Source: Acetobacter aceti (GTDB taxonomy: Bacteria; Pseudomonadota; Alphaproteobacteria; Acetobacterales; Acetobacteraceae). Taken from it: a DNA stretch of 64,000 bases. The DNA is taken from NCBI RefSeq assembly GCF_002005445.1, contig NZ_CP014692.1:744001-808000 (forward strand). The letters run 5' to 3'. The notes beneath the pieces were generated by a model. It did not search any database. It saw only the letters and a list, made by a program, of their open reading frames with translations, and was not told the origin of the DNA. This document shows positions 59,035 to 64,000 of the stretch, piece after piece. How positions within the stretch are numbered: the first letter of the stretch is position 1; each line of letters opens with the position of its first letter. The position numbers were made by a program, and so were the translations under genes.

Positions 59035-59179
59035 TGGACTAATCTTAATCGTTTCGGGTTTCTCTGGCGAGAGCCACTGTCGTGAAAGCGATGTTGCTCT
59101 GTGCCTCTTGGCATTGCCAGCGGGGCAGCGCAGAATAAGAAGAATGAGACCACTTTACCGAACCAAGGAGGCCGACCTG

Positions 59180-59869
59180 ATGGGCGCCAATCGCATGCTG
59201 GACGATGTCACCAGAGGGCGGATCAGACTCGACGACGAGGATCCGAACGGCCCTGACATTCCTGCTCCCGAAGGGCCGGAGCAGTCGGAACCCGATGACA
59301 ACAAGACACTTTCCTCGCCGATCAGTGAGCTGGAAACCAGGCTTTTCGATCAGCGCAAGATTCTGATCTTCGGCGGGATCAATGACAAGATCGCTCGTGA
59401 TGTGACCGGTCGTCTTCTGGCTCTTGCCGGCGCGTCCGACAAGCCGATCGATGTCTACGTCAACTCGCCCGGTGGTCATGTGGAAAGTGGCGACACGATT
59501 CACGACATGATTCGCTTTGTCGATTCCATCGCTCCGATCAACATGATCGGCACAGGATGGGTCGCCTCGGCTGGCGCGCTGATTTTCGCCGCCGGGCACA
59601 AGGATCGTCGATTCTGTCTGCCCAACACGCGCTTCCTTCTGCATCAGCCGATGGGTGGTGTGCGTGGGCCGGCGACCGATATCGACATTGAAGCCCGTGA
59701 GATCATCAAGATGCGTGAGCGTCTGAATCATCTGTTCGCGCGTGAGACAGGCCAGTCTTACGAAAAGGTCTGCAAGGACACAGACCGTAACTACTGGATG
59801 TCGGCTGAAGAGGCGATTTCCTATGGTCTCGTGACCAGGATCATTTCCAAGCCGTCGGACATCCACTAA
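59180..59869 (+). CDS. clpP: ATP-dependent Clp protease proteolytic subunit
   Basis: 229 aa. The start ATG 59180 has AAGGAGG 8 nt upstream. Catalytic Ser in GTGWVASAGALIFAAG, His in RFLLHQPMGGVRG, Asp region IEAREIIKMRERLNHLF; the substrate groove NSPGGHVESGDTIHDM is present. The 45-residue N-terminus is acidic and longer than in canonical ClpP, and GWVASAG replaces GQAASMG, so it resembles the second ClpP paralogue of alphaproteobacteria. Confidence 0.9.
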   Translation: MGANRMLDDVTRGRIRLDDEDPNGPDIPAPEGPEQSEPDDNKTLSSPISELETRLFDQRKILIFGGINDKIARDVTGRLLALAGASDKPIDVYVNSPGGHVESGDTIHDMIRFVDSIAPINMIGTGWVASAGALIFAAGHKDRRFCLPNTRFLLHQPMGGVRGPATDIDIEAREIIKMRERLNHLFARETGQSYEKVCKDTDRNYWMSAEEAISYGLVTRIISKPSDIH

Positions 59870-59971
59870 CCGCGTGCTGTTCCGTGCTGCGCGCACGGGA
59901 AGAGATCCATCATCAGATATGGCGCGTCACCTTTACGGGGATGCGCCATTTCCCAACGTGGGTACGTGGAA

Positions 59972-60985
59972 ATGACTGCACTTGCCGATATCTACACCAG
60001 ACTCCCTGACAGCATTGATGACCTGCCCTCTCCGCCGAGCGCAGAGGCTGTAGAGCAGGCCGATTACCGCGCCCGTCACTGGAGTTCCTCCATCCCCGGT
60101 CCACTCAGGCCTGGCTCACCGGAGCACAAGCGGGCGATGGCGGATATGTTCCGGGAAACCTTCAATCCCTATCGTCCGTCCGTCATCGACTGGCCCAAGC
60201 TCGAGCCGGATGCGCTGAAACGTGTGACGTCCCTGCCGATCTGGGACATCGCCGTGCAGACGGAAGGCAAGGCGCGCCTTCGCATGGCGGCCTATGCCCG
60301 GATGATTGACGATCCTGACATAAAGGACGCGATTTCCCGCAATGCGTGGGAAGAAAACCGGCACAAGGAAGTCCTCACCAGGCTTGTTGAAGCCTACGGA
60401 ATCGAGATGGCGCCTGAGCCGCCTTATATCGAGCCAACAGACGTCGAATGGGCTTACCTTGTCACCGGGTTCTCTGAATGTGTGGACAGCTTCTTTGCGT
60501 TCGGCATGTTTCGGGTGGCCCAGACATCGGGGTTCTTCCCGGCTGAACTGATCGAGACCTTCGAGCCGGTGATGCAGGAGGAGTGCCGCCACATCCTGCT
60601 GTTCGCCAACTGGCTGGCCTGGTATCGCGCGGTCATGCCGGCATGGAAGCGTCCCTGGTTCGAGATGAAGGTGCTCGCTGTCTGGGGCTTCCTGATTTAT
60701 GAGCGTCTGGGACTTGTGCGTTCGGTTGATGCTGATGGCGAAGAGCACGCGCAGGACAACAATTTCACAGTGACCGGCACGAAAGACATGACCAGTCAGG
60801 ATATTACGCTGGCGGACTTCATGCAGCTTTGCCTGACCGAAAATGCCAGACGTTTTTCGGGTTATGATCCCCGACTGCTCAGGCCAAGACTGGCTCCCAA
60901 TATCGCAAGGACAATTCTGTTTGTGCTGCGTCTGCTCGGCCGTAAACCGCATGAACTGAAGGCTGGTGCTGCTGTGGCCGCCTGA
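59972..60985 (+). CDS. ferritin-like di-iron domain protein
   Basis: 337 aa from ATG 59972. Two E-x-x-H type metal sites are visible, AWEENRHKEVLTRLVEAYG and VMQEECRHILLFANWLAWY, with helical bundle sequence between them and FFAFGMFRVAQTSGFFPAEL. It is probably a ferritin-like oxidase or hydroxylase of unknown substrate. It ends facing the serine hydrolase gene across a strong hairpin. Confidence 0.7.
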   Translation: MTALADIYTRLPDSIDDLPSPPSAEAVEQADYRARHWSSSIPGPLRPGSPEHKRAMADMFRETFNPYRPSVIDWPKLEPDALKRVTSLPIWDIAVQTEGKARLRMAAYARMIDDPDIKDAISRNAWEENRHKEVLTRLVEAYGIEMAPEPPYIEPTDVEWAYLVTGFSECVDSFFAFGMFRVAQTSGFFPAELIETFEPVMQEECRHILLFANWLAWYRAVMPAWKRPWFEMKVLAVWGFLIYERLGLVRSVDADGEEHAQDNNFTVTGTKDMTSQDITLADFMQLCLTENARRFSGYDPRLLRPRLAPNIARTILFVLRLLGRKPHELKAGAAVAA

Positions 60986-61053
60986 AGGGTGTTTTCAGGA
61001 AGCCGGGCGTGGTTTTCAGCGTCCCGGCATCTTGTGTGTCATACGTTTTTTCG

Positions 61054-61087
61054 ATGGGAGCCGCAGTTTGCTAACTGCGGCTCCCAT
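61054..61087. terminator. long perfect hairpin between convergent genes
   Basis: ATGGGAGCCGCAGTT (61054-61068) and its exact complement (61073-61087) around TGCT. The 15-bp stem lies between the convergent ferritin-like and serine hydrolase genes and should stop transcription from both sides, although neither side has a full T-run. Confidence 0.65.
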
Positions 61088-61133
61088 TGGTTTATGGCGT
61101 GATTTTTCGATCGATAAGCGACGCAAACGGGTA

Positions 61134-62294
61134 TTACGCTCTACCCCGCAATGCGCTGGCGGCTGCTGTTGCGACATCGTGGCGCAGTCTGACGATGGCC
61201 TTCCCGTTGGCGTCCAGAGGATGCACGCGATTGGTCAGAATCAGCACAAAAGCAGCGCTGGTGGCGTCCATCCAGAGAGAGGTGCCGGTGTATCCGGTGT
61301 GACCAAAGGAACCGACAGGAAAAACATCGCCTCGTGGTGTGGAGTAGTGTGTCGCGATGTCCCAGCCCAGCCCGCGTTTATCCGTTGCGCCGGGTGACTG
61401 GGGAGACGTCATGAGACGCAACGTTTCTGTACGGAGCGGATAATTGCTGGTTTTTCCCGCAAGACGGTCAAGAAGACTGGCAGCATAGAGCGCCATATCA
61501 TGAGCGTCTGAAAACAGGCCGGCATGTCCGGCGACACCGCCCATGCGTCGGGCTGTGGGGTCATGCACGACGCCACGCAGCGGGACGCGATTCTCATCAT
61601 ATTGCGTCGGCGCGATGACTGGCCGCAGGGACTCTGCCGGCAGGAACCCGGATTCCTGCATGCCGATCGGTTGAAGGATATGACGTGCGGCGTAGACATT
61701 AATAGGTAACTGACTGAACTGTTCGACCAGTAAACCCAGAACAATGAAATTGATGTCGCTATAGACAAAATGCCGCCCGGCCGGACCCTGAGGCGTGACG
61801 GCCATGGCTCTGCGAACGGCCTCGTCTTTGCCGGTCCATGGCGTGGACAGATCGAGATCCGGAGCAAGGCCGGAATAGTGGGTCAGCAGATGACGGATGG
61901 TGATTGCGGCTTTTCCGTTTTGTGCGAATTCCGGCAGATAACGGGCAGCGGGATCATCGAGTTGGAACGCTCCCTGTTCCCAGAACTGCATGAGCGCCGG
62001 TGCTGTGATGGTCGCCTTGGTGAGGGAGGCCATATCGAACCGCGTATCCCATGACATGGGCTCAGGAGTGGGGACAAGCGCTCTATGCCCCATGACAGCA
62101 CGGTGAAGGATGAGATCACCCTGTCCGATAACGGCGACAGCCCCGGGAATTTCTCCGCGTTTGACTGCGCCGGACAGAAGGCGGTCGACTTCAGAAAAAT
62201 CATATGAGGCTCGGCTGGCAGCACAGCCCGCCAGGTTCGCCGCGCCGGGAATCAATGCTCCCGATAAACATTTGAGAAACAGGCGTCTGCTCAT
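61134..62294 (-). CDS. class C beta-lactamase-like serine hydrolase, lipoprotein
   Basis: 386 aa. N-terminal signal with SRRLFLK and lipobox LAGCAA. Active-site motifs: SxxK in MASLTKATI, YxN-type YSDINFIVLG and HTG in GSFGHTGYTGTSLWMD. Likely an envelope peptidase or esterase of the penicillin-binding-protein/EstB group; true beta-lactamase activity cannot be assumed. It starts 11 bp after nadK, so the two are probably co-transcribed. Confidence 0.85.
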   Translation of the reverse strand: MSRRLFLKCLSGALIPGAANLAGCAASRASYDFSEVDRLLSGAVKRGEIPGAVAVIGQGDLILHRAVMGHRALVPTPEPMSWDTRFDMASLTKATITAPALMQFWEQGAFQLDDPAARYLPEFAQNGKAAITIRHLLTHYSGLAPDLDLSTPWTGKDEAVRRAMAVTPQGPAGRHFVYSDINFIVLGLLVEQFSQLPINVYAARHILQPIGMQESGFLPAESLRPVIAPTQYDENRVPLRGVVHDPTARRMGGVAGHAGLFSDAHDMALYAASLLDRLAGKTSNYPLRTETLRLMTSPQSPGATDKRGLGWDIATHYSTPRGDVFPVGSFGHTGYTGTSLWMDATSAAFVLILTNRVHPLDANGKAIVRLRHDVATAAASALRGRA

Positions 62295-62305
62295 GGCTGG
62301 TTGTC

Positions 62306-63112
62306 TCAGGCCGAAAATTGTTCAGCAATAATGCGCTCTGACAGGGATTGTCCGGGGTCAAACAGCAGAGTGACCGAGCGATTACGGTTTTCCTGAATGG
62401 ATACGGTTTTGACGTCGCGCACTTCAGTGAAGTCTGCGACGGCGGCAACCGGTCTCTTCTCCTGCTCAAGAATCGTAAAAGTCACCACTGCGTTTGATGG
62501 AAGCAGGGCGCCACGCCAGCGACGGGGACGAAAGGCGCTGATGGGAGTGAGTGGCAGAAGGTTGCCGGAAAGGGGAACAATGGGACCGTGTGCGGACAGA
62601 TTATAAGCGGTTGATCCTGCGGGTGTTGCGACCAGAATGCCATCACAGATCAGTTCGGGCAGGCGTTCGCGTCCATCCACTTCGATCCGGATTTTTGCTG
62701 CCTGACGTGTTTCCCTGAATAAAAAGACGTCATTCAGGGCTTCAGCCTCATGAACGGAGCCGTCTGTGCAGACAGCTTTCATGTGCAGAGGATGAAGCTT
62801 GGCGCTCTGCGTCACAGCGAGACGTTCAAGCAGATCCTCCTCATCCAGTGGATTCATGAGAAATCCTACGGAGCCGCAGTTCATTCCGTAGACAGGAACG
62901 CTTTGGTCCATGACCAGGCGGAGAGTTTCAAGCATGAAGCCATCCCCGCCCAGACAGATGATGACCTCGGCCTCCTCCTGAGCACAATTGCCGTAACGAC
63001 GGGAGAGTCGAAGTTTTTCTTCCTGAGCAGTCGCAGTGTCCGCTGCGACAAAGGCAAGACGTTCAGGGCGCGTGGCTGGTGGCCAGCAGGTCTCTGGAGA
63101 GTCTTCATCCAT
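62306..63112 (-). CDS. nadK: NAD kinase
   Basis: Phosphorylates NAD to NADP in the cytoplasm. 268 aa with the GGDG motif ([20 protein letters not shown]), [20 protein letters not shown] and [20 protein letters not shown], plus [17 protein letters not shown]. Length fits the short alphaproteobacterial type. No clear ribosome binding site; the ATG at 63112 gives [20 protein letters not shown], matching usual family N-termini poorly, so the start is less certain. Confidence 0.92.
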   Translation of the reverse strand: MDEDSPETCWPPATRPERLAFVAADTATAQEEKLRLSRRYGNCAQEEAEVIICLGGDGFMLETLRLVMDQSVPVYGMNCGSVGFLMNPLDEEDLLERLAVTQSAKLHPLHMKAVCTDGSVHEAEALNDVFLFRETRQAAKIRIEVDGRERLPELICDGILVATPAGSTAYNLSAHGPIVPLSGNLLPLTPISAFRPRRWRGALLPSNAVVTFTILEQEKRPVAAVADFTEVRDVKTVSIQENRNRSVTLLFDPGQSLSERIIAEQFSA

Positions 63113-63467
63113 ATATCTCTGGTCCGCGTCTTTCTGACAGTGAGCGTGGTCGTTGCCGCAAACTTATATGGGGCATGCATATAACGCCACGGGGAACAGC
63201 GAGATGACGTCCGGCGTGTCGGGAATAGTGGCGCAGGATGGGAAGAAAGTCGGCGGATTTCCGGTCTTTCCACCTTCAACCTCAAAGGCGAAGTTTTTTT
63301 GTTCGTCAGTAACCCGGCAAAATTTGCCGATATTAACTCCAGAGTAATGGCGCTTATGCACCATCGGGGCAGAGATACATCAGGAATCAAGTGATTCACG
63401 TGCAAGGTCCAATAAGACGCTCACCCGGAGTCCCATGCAGTTTAACTCATTGTTCGGAAAATAAGAA
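63113..63467. other. intergenic region between nadK and fliF
   Basis: About 355 bp between divergent genes. Two overlapping 64-66 aa frames here are not protein-like. The region should hold both promoters, but no convincing sigma motif, RNA or repeat was seen. Confidence 0.5.
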
Positions 63468-64000
63468 TTGAAAGCGACACTTTCCGGCCTGAAGGCGCTC
63501 GGGCTGCCTCGCCTGATTGCTTTGGGGGCCGTTGGTCTCGGCATATTGGGTATGCTGGCTGTCTTTGCTTTTCATGGTGGTGGACAAGCTACTGCTTTGC
63601 TGTATCGGGATCTTGATCTGCATGAGGCTGCGCAGATGGCGGAAGATCTTGATAAAGCTCATATTTCCCACACGGTTTCTGCGTCGGGTGATGCGATTTA
63701 TGTAGCTCCTGATCAGGTTGCTGCCGCACGTCTGCTTCTGGCTCGTGATTCCCTGCCGTCAGGAGGTTCTGTTGGATATGAGATTTTCGACCATTCCAAT
63801 ACGCTGACCACCACGGAATTCGAGCAGCATATTGATGAAACCCGCGCGCTTGAAGGGGAACTGGAAAGATCCATTCGCCTGATACACGGTGTGAGGAATG
63901 CCCGCGTTCATCTTGTGTTGCCGCATCGGGAGATGTTTTCGGCTGATCAGCAGGCGGCTCAGGCAAGCGTACTTCTGACGATGAGTGGAAGTCGTCCGGA
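63468..64000 (+). CDS. fliF: flagellar M-ring protein FliF, N-terminal part (runs off window)
   Basis: Forms the MS ring of the flagellar basal body in the inner membrane. The frame reads a transmembrane segment (LIALGAVGLGILGMLAVFAF), then ALLYRDLDLHEAAQMAEDLD, VGYEIFDHSNTLTTTEFEQH and LEGELERSIRLIHGVRNARV, followed by HLVLPHREMF, all diagnostic for FliF. An in-frame TAA at 63462-63464 means translation must start at or after the TTG at 63468. The C-terminus lies beyond 64000. Confidence 0.92.
   Translation, partial: MKATLSGLKALGLPRLIALGAVGLGILGMLAVFAFHGGGQATALLYRDLDLHEAAQMAEDLDKAHISHTVSASGDAIYVAPDQVAAARLLLARDSLPSGGSVGYEIFDHSNTLTTTEFEQHIDETRALEGELERSIRLIHGVRNARVHLVLPHREMFSADQQAAQASVLLTMSGSRP

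Noticed and set aside
59045..59896. 283-aa minus-strand ORF opposite clpP
   Set aside because: Shadow of clpP, which has complete catalytic motifs and a strong ribosome binding site.
61134..62294. True beta-lactamase resistance gene
   Set aside because: Motifs show the serine hydrolase/penicillin-binding fold only; many such proteins are esterases or peptidases, so resistance is not claimed.
63153..63364. Small ORFs on both strands between nadK and fliF
   Set aside because: No ribosome binding sites and no protein-like sequence; treated as intergenic.

Overview
The window comes from a motile acetic acid bacterium (Acetobacteraceae; Acetobacter or Gluconobacter-like). The evidence is a membrane-bound PQQ glucose dehydrogenase of the five-transmembrane type (808 aa), gluconate permease and OprB-type porin sequences next to it, generally GC-rich chromosomal genes, and the start of fliF at the right edge. 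Genus and species cannot be fixed from this sequence alone.

Layout. (1) 1-9.4 kb: chromosomal sugar genes (galM end, gcd) followed by a scrambled junction. An IS630 transposase scrap abuts a 5'-truncated gntP, then come an OprB porin, scraps of IS3 and IS110 elements, a TauE/SafE exporter, a decayed SGNH hydrolase, an HSL-type esterase and a tyrosine integrase with two in-frame stops. (2) About 9.5-17.2 kb: an AT-richer plasmid- or satellite-like element with a serine recombinase, a Replicase/primase Rep protein with a probable antisense regulatory RNA, a possible ribbon-helix-helix protein, several unknown genes and a tyrosine integrase. (3) 17.2-57.9 kb: a prophage of about 40.7 kb inserted in the 3' half of tRNA-Glu(UUC). 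(4) 57.9-64 kb: chromosome again, with tRNA-Glu, a frameshifted OmpA-like lipoprotein gene, clpP, a ferritin-like protein, a serine hydrolase, nadK and the start of fliF.

The prophage has a leftward early operon of about 20 small genes, nearly all joined by ATGA/GTGA overlaps. A short Xre repressor and a Cro-like gene share a 17-bp palindromic operator that also lies upstream of the leftward operon. Rightward early genes include a DNA methyltransferase. Structural genes follow: a lambda-like head (portal, S49 protease, decoration, major capsid), then a contractile tail in the Mu order from gp38 to gp48. The tail ends in an 1125-aa spike with a glycoside hydrolase family 30 domain. After it come a holin-like protein, a lipoprotein, a glycosyltransferase and a papain-like protein. 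A fused ORF (primase N-terminus joined to the terminase nuclease C-terminus) implies a large internal deletion, so the prophage is probably unable to package DNA although its particle genes look intact.

Copies of the tRNA-Glu 3' end at about 9.49, 17.2 and 57.84 kb, each beside an integrase gene, show that several elements have integrated one after another at the same tRNA.
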